Part shown: positions 26,534 through 32,613 of the stretch, in pieces
Position numbering within the stretch: position 1 is the stretch's first letter
Layout of the letters: each line of letters starts with the position of its first letter
DNA from: Cytobacillus sp. S13-E01
GTDB taxonomy: Bacteria > Bacillota > Bacilli > Bacillales > Bacillaceae_L
Assembly (NCBI RefSeq): GCF_029193815.1
Contig: NZ_JARFVC010000043.1
Span: 1-32,613, forward strand
Direction of reading: 5' to 3'
DNA length: 32,613 bases
Position numbers and translations under genes: made by a program
Notes under the pieces: generated by a model
What the model saw: the letters and a program-made list of their open reading frames with translations, nothing else
What the model was told of the DNA's origin: nothing
The model's database searches: none

Positions 26534-26713
26534 CCACATAGATATACACAAACAAATCCTTATTTAATAAGTTATCAACTGATTTATCCACATTGTCCAC
26601 ATTTTTATTGATAGTTATCAACATTACACACAAATATATGTGACTTTGATGTTTACTTGGGTTTTTTTATATTAATTTTTTTAAAAATTATTATGTGGAT
26701 AGATTGTGGATAA
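26530..26713. promoter_or_regulatory. DnaA-box cluster with an AT-rich core
   Basis: Eight nonamers match TTATCCACA with 0-2 changes. Plus strand: TTTTCCACA (26530), TTATCAACT (26572), TTATCCACA (26584, perfect), TTGTCCACA (26593), TTATCAACA (26615), TTACACACA (26624). Minus strand: TGTGGATAG (26694) and TGTGGATAA (26705, perfect). An almost pure A/T stretch (26660-26693) separates the two sets. DnaA-box clusters outside oriC are known in B. subtilis, and I recall one beside gcp (tsaD), so this looks like the equivalent site. It would titrate DnaA or regulate replication initiation. Confidence 0.75.
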
Positions 26714-26783
26714 GTTAATTGCAGTTACACCTCGGAATAGAATTTTAATGTTATTTGTAGTATTTGTAGGGTTACTGCCCCGT

Positions 26784-26855
26784 TTGGCGGGATTAGTATC
26801 AAATCTGGCAGGATTACAAAATTTGGAGGGATTATCTGGATATTTCGCAGGATTA
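26784..26855 (+). repeat. Degenerate tandem repeat (GG-GGATTA units)
   Basis: Four units (TTGGCGGGATTA, CTGGCAGGATTA, TTGGAGGGATTA, TTCGCAGGATTA) start at 26784, 26805, 26823 and 26844, at spacings of 21, 18 and 21. The spacings are multiples of three. In one plus frame they would encode (L/F)(A/E)GL repeats (LAGL, LAGL, LEGL, FAGL), but the open frame has no ribosome binding site. It lies between the DnaA-box cluster and the hairpin repeats. Confidence 0.55.
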
Positions 26856-26918
26856 ATTGTGACAAGTGGCTGCTACACCTCTAATTTCCTACCTTTTGTT
26901 TAGTGACAGCCTTATTGC

Positions 26919-26950
26919 TTATCCCCAAGGTTACTCACAATAGGGGATAA
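26919..26950. other. Dyad TTATCCCC / GGGGATAA
   Basis: A perfect 8-bp inverted repeat with a 16-nt loop. The left arm continues as TTATCCCCA, one base from a DnaA box, so it may extend the cluster at 26530-26713 or be a simple hairpin. Confidence 0.4.
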
Positions 26951-26974
26951 ACCATAACAAAATCCACATAAGAA

Positions 26975-27132
26975 AAGTGCAGGGCGCCCGCCTATCGGCG
27001 ACAAGCATAAGACAAGCCGGCTGGAAGGTTGTTCTTTACCTGCCGGACGGATTGGCTTATGACCTCAGGTCCGATGGCGCCCGGAGCTAGACACTAAAAC
27101 TTGGTACAAACTTTTATACTTTCTTATCTTTT
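26975..27132. repeat. Hairpin repeat, copy B
   Basis: This is nearly identical to copy A at 11909-12067, including the tail CTAAAACTTGGTACAAA and the TTATACTTTCTTATC end. The outer arms GGGCGCC / GGCGCCC and the inner CATAAG-containing arms all pair. It is directly followed by copy C. Confidence 0.88.
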
Positions 27133-27135
27133 AAG

Positions 27136-27256
27136 AAAAGCGCAAGGCGCCCGCCTTTTTGCGACAAGCATAAGACAAGCCGGCTGGAAGGTTGTTCTTT
27201 AACCTTCCGGACGGATTGGCTTATGACCTCAGGTCCGATGGCGCCTGGAGCTAGAC
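27136..27256. repeat. Hairpin repeat, copy C
   Basis: This is in tandem with copy B and the same orientation, without the long tail. The loop arms GAAGGT / ACCTTCC are fully paired here. It differs from B mainly in the outer loop (CGCCTTTTTGCG instead of CGCCTATCGGCG), where one pairing arm changed but a hairpin remains. Confidence 0.87.
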
Positions 27257-27317
27257 CTAGATAGACAAAGAGACGAAGTTATACACAACCTTACAATTTT
27301 ATAAATTCCTTAACAAC

Positions 27318-27343
27318 AAAAAACCCCTCATATAACTGAGAGG
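27318..27343 (-). terminator. Terminator after tsaD
   Basis: A 7-bp stem CCTCTCA / TGAGGGG with a 6-nt loop is followed by six T on the minus strand, 22 nt after the tsaD stop. Confidence 0.85.
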
Positions 27344-27364
27344 CTCATCATAACTTATTAAATC

Positions 27365-28390
27365 TTAGCCATTCATTTCTAAATCAAGGCCTGGATTGGC
27401 ATTAAGTGCGTAATCAGAACGAATTCCTTTTTCAAACATAATACTACCAGCAGCCCCAATCATCGCTGCATTATCTGTACATAATGACAATGGTGGGATG
27501 ACTAATTCAATTTCTGGCAACTCCGAAAAGCTTTCCTCTAAAGCACGGCGTAGTCCCTTATTTGCTGCAACCCCCCCAGCAAGTAACACTTGTTTAACAC
27601 CGTATTCTTTCGCTGCTCGTACCGTTTTGGTCACTAATACATTAATCACACTTTCCTGAAAGCTTGCCGCTAAATTTTGCGGTTCAATTATTTCCCCGCG
27701 CTGTTCTGCGTTGTGAAGTGTGTTAATAACTGAAGACTTCAATCCACTAAAACTAAAATCATATGATCCCTCTTCTAGCCATGCTCTTGGTAGATCAATC
27801 ATTGGACTGCCTTCATGGGCTAGTCTATCGATATGAGGACCACCTGGATACGGGAGGTTTAGTGTTCTTGCCACCTTATCATAAGCCTCACCAGCAGCAT
27901 CATCCCTCGTTTCACCAATTACCTTAAATGACCCATGCTCTTTCATGTAGACAAGCTCAGTATGCCCACCAGAAACTACTAGTGATAGTAAAGGAAATGA
28001 GAGTTCCTGAATTAGTCGATTGGCATAAATATGACCTGCAATATGATGAACACCTACTAATGGGATACCATGGGCAAAGGCAATTGCTTTTGCAGCATTC
28101 ACACCAACTAAAAGTGCTCCCACCAAGCCAGGACCTTCGGTTACGGCAATTGCATTAATATCTGAGTATTGAATAGTAGCCTGCTTTATTGCTTCCTCTA
28201 AAACGATTGTGATTTGTTCTACATGGTGTCTTGATGCTATTTCTGGTACTACTCCACCAAATCGTTTATGGCTTTCAATCTGGGACGCAACCACATTTGC
28301 CATGATTTCTTTCCCATTTTTTATGACAGCAACAGCCGTTTCGTCACAACTTGTTTCGATAGCTAATATTATTTGATTATCTGTTTTCAT
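27365..28390 (-). CDS. tsaD: tRNA N6-adenosine threonylcarbamoyltransferase TsaD
   Basis: It transfers the threonylcarbamoyl group to A37 of ANN-decoding tRNAs (t6A), working with TsaB and TsaE. The 341-residue protein has the ASKHA fold: [14 protein letters not shown] at the N-terminus, the metal-binding [10 protein letters not shown] (H-x3-H), [10 protein letters not shown] and [12 protein letters not shown]. Its start overlaps the end of rimI by 14 nt. It is the last gene of the thiL-tsaE-tsaB-rimI-tsaD operon and was formerly called gcp/ydiE. Confidence 0.97.
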   Translation of the reverse strand: MKTDNQIILAIETSCDETAVAVIKNGKEIMANVVASQIESHKRFGGVVPEIASRHHVEQITIVLEEAIKQATIQYSDINAIAVTEGPGLVGALLVGVNAAKAIAFAHGIPLVGVHHIAGHIYANRLIQELSFPLLSLVVSGGHTELVYMKEHGSFKVIGETRDDAAGEAYDKVARTLNLPYPGGPHIDRLAHEGSPMIDLPRAWLEEGSYDFSFSGLKSSVINTLHNAEQRGEIIEPQNLAASFQESVINVLVTKTVRAAKEYGVKQVLLAGGVAANKGLRRALEESFSELPEIELVIPPLSLCTDNAAMIGAAGSIMFEKGIRSDYALNANPGLDLEMNG

Positions 28391-28838
28391 TTACATTCAC
28401 CCACATAACTAAAGCATCCTCTAAATTATCAGTATAGTATCTCTTTCTAATACCACCTGGTTGAAAGCCGAGTTTTTTATACAATGCCTGTGCAACTACA
28501 TTAGATACACGAACCTCTAGGGTCATCGATACAGCACCAAGGCGTTTTGAAACTTCCATCGCTTTTAGCAATAAGGCTTCCCCAAGTTTTTTGCCCCTAT
28601 ATTCCGGCAGTACCGCAATATTCGTAATATGTGTCTCGTCAATCACATGCCACATGCCACAATAGCCAATTACTTTAACACCATCTAACATGACAATGTA
28701 GTTAGCAAATTGATTATAAACGATTTCATTATAAAACGCTTCACGACTCCATGGTGTTGCAAATGAGGAATTCTCGATTACTAAAATTTGTTCAATATCA
28801 TGAATCGTCATAGGACGAAAAGCTATATTCAGTCTCAT
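28377..28838 (-). CDS. rimI: Ribosomal protein S18 alanine N-acetyltransferase RimI
   Basis: This GNAT acetyltransferase acts on the N-terminus of ribosomal protein S18. About 153 residues include the core [33 protein letters not shown] (acetyl-CoA loop, in parts), LEVRVSN and [16 protein letters not shown]. The frame is open from 28877 and ATGs lie at 28850 and 28838; the latter has a GGAG site 6 nt upstream and gives [12 protein letters not shown], the family N-terminus. It follows tsaB and overlaps tsaD. Confidence 0.93.
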   Translation of the reverse strand: MRLNIAFRPMTIHDIEQILVIENSSFATPWSREAFYNEIVYNQFANYIVMLDGVKVIGYCGMWHVIDETHITNIAVLPEYRGKKLGEALLLKAMEVSKRLGAVSMTLEVRVSNVVAQALYKKLGFQPGGIRKRYYTDNLEDALVMWVNVNENR

Positions 28839-28852
28839 ATTAATCTCCATAT

Positions 28853-29545
28853 TTACTTTTGCTGAGAAGCGATCCAATTCGCTTCTGCTTCTACCATTCG
28901 AATATAATTTGGGACAAACGTGTGAACATCAGCTTCTTCTTTATTTTCACCTAAGAATGCTAATTCACTTGGGCGTGGATTATTGAAAGTTTGTGGAGCG
29001 AATATCGCCAGCTCCTTCATTTCCTCTTGAATGATATTCTTATGAATAGATAGGTCATTTCCAACAAATAGCACCCTTTTATTTTCGTCTCTGATCATCT
29101 TTAACCAATCAGTTAATAACACTATTCTGTCATCTTTCTCACATATAAGTTGACCTGAATCAGTCGAATACAACCCTGTATATACCTGCCCCCGTCTAGC
29201 ATCAAACAGAGGAGATATATAGCCATGAAAATAGTGTCCGTTTGCCGCAAGTACCTCTAAGCTTGATACACCTACCAACGGAATATTAAGTGTCCATGCT
29301 AAAGTTTTTGCTATTGTCACCCCAATTCTAACTCCTGTATAAGAGCCCGGACCGTGTGCGACTACAATTCGTTCTAGTTCATTAGGCTTTACATCACATT
29401 CGCCCAGCAGGTTTTCAATAGCAGGCATCACTCTTATCGAATGATTTTTCTTAAGGTTTGTTATCACCTCTCCTACAACAGTTGATCCTTGCGTAATGGC
29501 AATACCCATTACATAATTTGACGTATCAATTGCTAACACCTTCAT
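28853..29545 (-). CDS. tsaB: tRNA t6A biosynthesis protein TsaB
   Basis: This 230-residue ASKHA-fold partner of TsaD is needed for t6A synthesis. It has LAIDTSNYVMGIAI at the start, then AHGPGSYTGVRIGVTIAKTL, which is the best-conserved motif. Its ATG shares one base with the tsaE stop (TGATG), so they are translationally coupled. Confidence 0.95.
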   Translation of the reverse strand: MKVLAIDTSNYVMGIAITQGSTVVGEVITNLKKNHSIRVMPAIENLLGECDVKPNELERIVVAHGPGSYTGVRIGVTIAKTLAWTLNIPLVGVSSLEVLAANGHYFHGYISPLFDARRGQVYTGLYSTDSGQLICEKDDRIVLLTDWLKMIRDENKRVLFVGNDLSIHKNIIQEEMKELAIFAPQTFNNPRPSELAFLGENKEEADVHTFVPNYIRMVEAEANWIASQQK

Positions 29546-30000
29546 CAGTTGAAAATCTCCTCACATAATTGTAAATAGCGTTGCCCTACTGGCTCTATGA
29601 CAAATTTCCGGCTCGATTCACCTTCATGATAAAGCTTAACCATGAGACGTTCAACCGGCAATTGGTCATCAATTAAATGGGCCCATTCGACTACTGTTAC
29701 ACCTTCACCTTCAAAATACTCCTCAAATCCTAAATCTTCAAAGCTATCCTTTACCCGATATACATCCATATGATATAAAGGTAAACGACCAATATACTCC
29801 TTTATTATCGTAAAAGTAGGGCTATTCACCGTTTTGGTTATTCCTAACCCTTTCGCTAATCCCTTTGTAAACGTAGTTTTACCAGCCCCCAAATCCCCTT
29901 CTAATGTAATAACATCTTTAGGTTGTAGCCGTTCTGCTAGCTTTTTTGCAAAGTCTAACGTTTCTTGAGGTGTTTTTGTATTTAATACATACTCATTCAT
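29545..30000 (-). CDS. tsaE: tRNA t6A biosynthesis ATPase TsaE
   Basis: This 151-residue P-loop ATPase drives the TsaB-TsaD complex. It has Walker A EGDLGAGKTTFTKGLA, switch I NSPTFTIIKEY and LYHMDVYR. It lies 26 nt after thiL and overlaps tsaB by one base. Confidence 0.95.
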   Translation of the reverse strand: MNEYVLNTKTPQETLDFAKKLAERLQPKDVITLEGDLGAGKTTFTKGLAKGLGITKTVNSPTFTIIKEYIGRLPLYHMDVYRVKDSFEDLGFEEYFEGEGVTVVEWAHLIDDQLPVERLMVKLYHEGESSRKFVIEPVGQRYLQLCEEIFN

Positions 30001-30026
30001 CTATTTCACCCTATACATTTATTGAA

Positions 30027-31013
30027 CTATTTAAAATGATTATACCCTTTTTTCTTCAGCGGAATAATATCTTCATTTTTTAATAGAAACACTTCTCCAT
30101 TTCCTTCTTGTACATAACCTATTACAGTGACTAGAATGCCTGACATCTGGTTTATATTGTGAAACTGCTCCCAGTCTTTGGGAGCCATCGTTCCTATTAA
30201 TTCAAAGTCTTCCCCACCATATAAAGCCCATTCCAAAGCTCTGGATTTATTATAGTGTAGAAGCGCAGCGCTTAACGGTATTTTAGCCTCATCAATTACA
30301 AGATTAACCTTACTAGATTCAGCTATTTCATTTGTTTCACTTGCAAGTCCATCACTTATATCGTTTAATGACACCCGATCAAATAAACTTAACGAATGTC
30401 CAATTTCAACTCTTGGTGATGGATGTTGATGTCTTCGAACTAATTGTTCTTCGATTGCTTGAAAAGAGTGATGTCTGCTTTTATCTAAAAGTAGCTCTAA
30501 TCCTGCAGCTGAATCCCCGATAGTACCAGTAACGAACACAACATCTCCCACTCGTGCATTACTTCTTAAAAGCTGTTTATCTCTTTGCACTTGCCCCATA
30601 ACTGTAACAGTAATCATTAGAGTATCTGGAGAAGAAACTGTATCTCCACCAATTAAATCGATTTTATATGTATCACTTAACTCTTTCATGCCATCATAAA
30701 TAGCAATTAATTCATCTTGAGACCATTTCTTTGGGACTGCGATCGATACAAGATAATATAACGGTTTACCACCCATAGCTGCAATATCACTGATATTAAC
30801 AGCTACTGCTTTATAACCTATATCAAACGGAGACATAGTATCCCTTGTAAAATGGATTCCTTCTACCATCGTATCCATACAGATGATTTGGTCCATCTCA
30901 CCCATCGGTCGAATTAGAGCAGCATCATCACCGATTCCAGTAATTAAATGCTGACTATGGGATTTTTTGGGTTTTATCATTTTAATGAAAGCAAATTCAT
31001 CTTTAATTGACAT
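30027..31013 (-). CDS. thiL: Thiamine-monophosphate kinase ThiL
   Basis: It phosphorylates thiamine monophosphate to thiamine pyrophosphate. About 328 residues include the PurM/ThiL-fold motifs GIGDDAALI, DTMVEGIHF, the metal site IGGDTVSSPDTLMITVTVMG (in parts), NDISDGLASE and YGGEDFELIG. A TTG at 31031 is in frame; the ATG at 31013 (MSIKDEFAFIKMI) is better by alignment to relatives, with GGAG 13 nt upstream. It is the first gene of the operon, preceded by a promoter and a leader hairpin. Confidence 0.93.
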   Translation of the reverse strand: MSIKDEFAFIKMIKPKKSHSQHLITGIGDDAALIRPMGEMDQIICMDTMVEGIHFTRDTMSPFDIGYKAVAVNISDIAAMGGKPLYYLVSIAVPKKWSQDELIAIYDGMKELSDTYKIDLIGGDTVSSPDTLMITVTVMGQVQRDKQLLRSNARVGDVVFVTGTIGDSAAGLELLLDKSRHHSFQAIEEQLVRRHQHPSPRVEIGHSLSLFDRVSLNDISDGLASETNEIAESSKVNLVIDEAKIPLSAALLHYNKSRALEWALYGGEDFELIGTMAPKDWEQFHNINQMSGILVTVIGYVQEGNGEVFLLKNEDIIPLKKKGYNHFK

Positions 31014-31050
31014 AATGAGGTTCAACTCCAAGCTGATAGAGTTTAGATAT

Positions 31051-31079
31051 AAAAAATACCTTAGGATGCAGTCCTAAGG
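31051..31079 (-). terminator. Leader hairpin ahead of thiL, possible attenuator
   Basis: A perfect 8-bp stem CCTTAGGA / TCCTAAGG with a 5-nt loop (31059-31079), followed on the minus strand by TA and six T. It lies after the predicted thiL promoter and before the gene, so it would terminate thiL-operon transcripts or block readthrough from the rRNA operon. Confidence 0.7.
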
Positions 31080-31093
31080 AGCTTATTGATTAT

Positions 31094-31122
31094 ATTCTAG
31101 CGTATTTCCATAAAAAGTTCAA
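31094..31122 (-). promoter_or_regulatory. thiL operon promoter (SigA type)
   Basis: On the minus strand there is a -35 TTGAAC (31117-31122), a 17-nt spacer and a -10 TAGAAT (31094-31099). A transcript would begin about 7-10 nt upstream of the leader hairpin. Confidence 0.65.
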
Positions 31123-31437
31123 AATAAGGGAGTAAAAAGCGTGAAATTCACTCAATTTTAAACATCTATGGCTCTGGAGATGGATATGATGGGGTCAAAT
31201 TATGCGGTATTATTTATCTATTTAGGGTTTTGAGATGCAATTTTTGTAATAAAATGGATTTACCTTCCTGAATTCATCAAATACCTGCCAAAATCATGAA
31301 AATACTTTTTGATTTCTTTAAAATACTATTCAGAAATTAAAATAAATATATCTATTCATTGAAAATACATATCTAATGCATAGTGAATCAACTTCGTTTC
31401 TCGGAATACGACCATATTCATCTAAAAACAAACACAC
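31123..31437. other. Intergenic region between thiL promoter and rRNA tail
   Basis: No gene, RNA or repeat is recognisable. Short frames are present on both strands without ribosome binding sites. Confidence 0.5.
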
Positions 31438-31463
31438 AAAAAAACGAAACATTTCCGTTTCGT
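31438..31463 (-). terminator. rRNA-operon terminator, left copy
   Basis: A CGAAAC / GTTTCG stem with a 6-nt loop, followed by seven T on the minus strand. It is identical to the terminator at 32094-32121 and is part of the duplicated block. Confidence 0.85.
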
Positions 31464-31479
31464 GTACAAAAAAACTTAA

Positions 31480-31555
31480 TGGCGGTCCCGACCGGGATCG
31501 AACCGGCGATCTCCTGCGTGACAGGCAGGCATGTTAACCGCTACACCACGAGACC
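31480..31555 (-). tRNA. tRNA-Asp (GTC), second copy
   Basis: This 76-nt cloverleaf has a GTC anticodon and an encoded CCA. It differs from the other copy at one base (position 5 of the acceptor stem, C to T), which turns a C-G pair into a U-G wobble. It lies downstream of the first copy's terminator, so its expression is uncertain. Confidence 0.85.
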
Positions 31556-31558
31556 ATT

Positions 31559-31774
31559 TGGTTGCGGGGACAGGATTTGAACCTGCGACCTTCGGGTTAT
31601 GAGCCCGACGAGCTTATTTTAACTTATATTTCTCAAAAATTTGCTTACAAGGTACTTAGTTCACCTTTTCAAACCTATGACTGTCCCAATCTCAGGGAGC
31701 ATAATCAAGTAGCAGCTCGATTGGTACAACTCGTAGCTTATTCAAAGGAGTAAATCTCGTTGCTCCACCCCGCG
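31559..31774 (-). pseudogene. tRNA-fMet copy broken by a 146-nt insertion
   Basis: The 3' 56 nt (31559-31614) and the 5' 14 nt (31761-31774) match the intact tRNA-fMet at 32216-32292. Between them seven bases of the D arm are gone and 146 unrelated bases (31615-31760) are present. The insert contains no recognisable transposase or intron core. The molecule cannot fold as a tRNA. Confidence 0.85.
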
Positions 31775-31800
31775 ATAATAATAATATATAGTTGGTAAAA

Positions 31801-31876
<76 letters not shown>

Positions 31877-32075
31877 CGGTCGGCTTCCGATAAGCTTCAG
31901 AATCCTTCGTCAGCTTCGTTCTCTGCGATCCTCGTGTACACAGTACACTCCGGTTCTCGTTCACTCACTTCCTTGTCTTCTTCGCTTCTCGAAACCCGAT
32001 CATACCTAGTTTTTTCAATATGTACTAATAAAAACCTTATAAAACCTCACGGTTTTAATTAATCAAATTTAATAA
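31877..32075. other. Unrelated spacer replacing 5S 5' end and 23S
   Basis: Its first ~110 nt are GC-richer than the surroundings, with a GTGTACACAGTACAC palindrome at about 31935-31949. An AT-rich stretch follows up to the start of the right-hand tRNA block. No gene is seen. Confidence 0.45.
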
Positions 32076-32093
32076 CATCTAAAAACAAACACA

Positions 32094-32121
32094 CAAAAAA
32101 ACGAAACATTTCCGTTTCGTG
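32094..32121 (-). terminator. rRNA-operon terminator, right copy
   Basis: This is the same CGAAAC / GTTTCG hairpin with a T-run as at 31438-31463. It directly follows tRNA-Asp and should end the functional rRNA operon. Confidence 0.87.
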
Positions 32122-32136
32122 TACAAAAAAACTTAA

Positions 32137-32212
32137 TGGCGGTCCCGACCGGGATCGAACCGGCGATCTCCTGCGTGACAGGCAGGCATGTTAACCGCTA
32201 CACCACGGGACC
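32137..32212 (-). tRNA. tRNA-Asp (GTC)
   Basis: This 76-nt tRNA starts GGTCCCGTGG, has the anticodon loop CTGTCAC (GTC), the T arm GGTTCGATCCC-like and an encoded CCA. It follows tRNA-fMet by 3 nt in the rRNA operon tail. Confidence 0.97.
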
Positions 32213-32215
32213 ATT

Positions 32216-32292
<77 letters not shown>

Positions 32293-32318
32293 ATAATAAT
32301 AATATATAGTTGGTAAAA

Positions 32319-32434
<116 letters not shown>

Positions 32435-32519
32435 CTTTTATTCTACTATCAGAGTTTACAAATCACAAAGGTTTTGTTCCCTCAAAACTAGATAACGTAC
32501 AGACATTCAATGAAGTAAA

Positions 32520-32613
<94 letters not shown>

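Noticed and set aside
26706-26903. 65-codon plus-strand frame with LAGL repeats as a gene
   Set aside because: Its ATG or TTG starts lie in a DnaA box with no ribosome binding site; it is kept only as a repeat.
31383-31753. Plus-strand frames across the tRNA copies
   Set aside because: They read through tRNA genes and terminators, so they are chance frames (reads such as PTGIEPAIS are a well-known artefact of tRNA antisense).

Overview
The window comes from a low-GC Gram-positive bacterium of the Bacillaceae (Bacillus in the broad sense). The evidence is protein similarity throughout and a gene order that follows Bacillus subtilis: rrn - thiL - tsaE - tsaB - rimI - tsaD - ydiF - moaC - rex - tatAy - tatCy - ydiK - ydiL - groES - groEL, then yeaC/yeaD/yebA - guaA - pbuG - rrn. 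No species is claimed.

Layout, in the main (minus-strand) direction of transcription, so from high to low coordinates. 32613-31419: the end of one rRNA operon (23S 3' end, 5S, tRNA-fMet, tRNA-Asp, terminator), followed by a damaged second copy of the 5S/tRNA-fMet/tRNA-Asp/terminator tail. 31122-27318: the thiL-tsaE-tsaB-rimI-tsaD operon, for thiamine pyrophosphate and tRNA t6A synthesis. 27317-26500: a convergent intergenic region with repeats and a dense cluster of DnaA boxes. 26511-22239: the ABC-F gene ydiF (plus strand), then moaC, rex and the tatA/tatC translocase pair. 22219-21095: ydiK and ydiL on the plus strand. 20660-18605: the CIRCE-controlled groES-groEL operon.

18600-8740 is an accessory region. 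It holds remnants of a prophage or integrated element (a replisome organiser with a nonsense mutation, a helicase loader/inhibitor, an integrase tail, a repeated 17-mer like an integrase arm site), three toxin-antitoxin-like modules (zeta-like kinase with a small partner; UPF0175 with a broken DUF3368 toxin; a DUF6036-type nucleotidyltransferase with a partner), the C-terminal end of a helicase-nuclease, a ywhD gene, structured repeats, a flavin monooxygenase/FMN reductase pair and a fragment of a drug-efflux MFS gene.

8698-749 is core again: a MoxR ATPase - DUF58 - transglutaminase operon, then guaA and pbuG. Each of the last two has its own guanine riboswitch with a readable terminator/antiterminator switch. 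The 16S gene of the next rRNA operon starts at about 397 behind tandem promoters and runs off the left edge.

The observations I rate highest are the DnaA-box cluster between ydiF and tsaD, the family of about 120-nt hairpin repeats with a diverged but still foldable copy after ydiL, and the duplicated, broken rRNA-operon tail.
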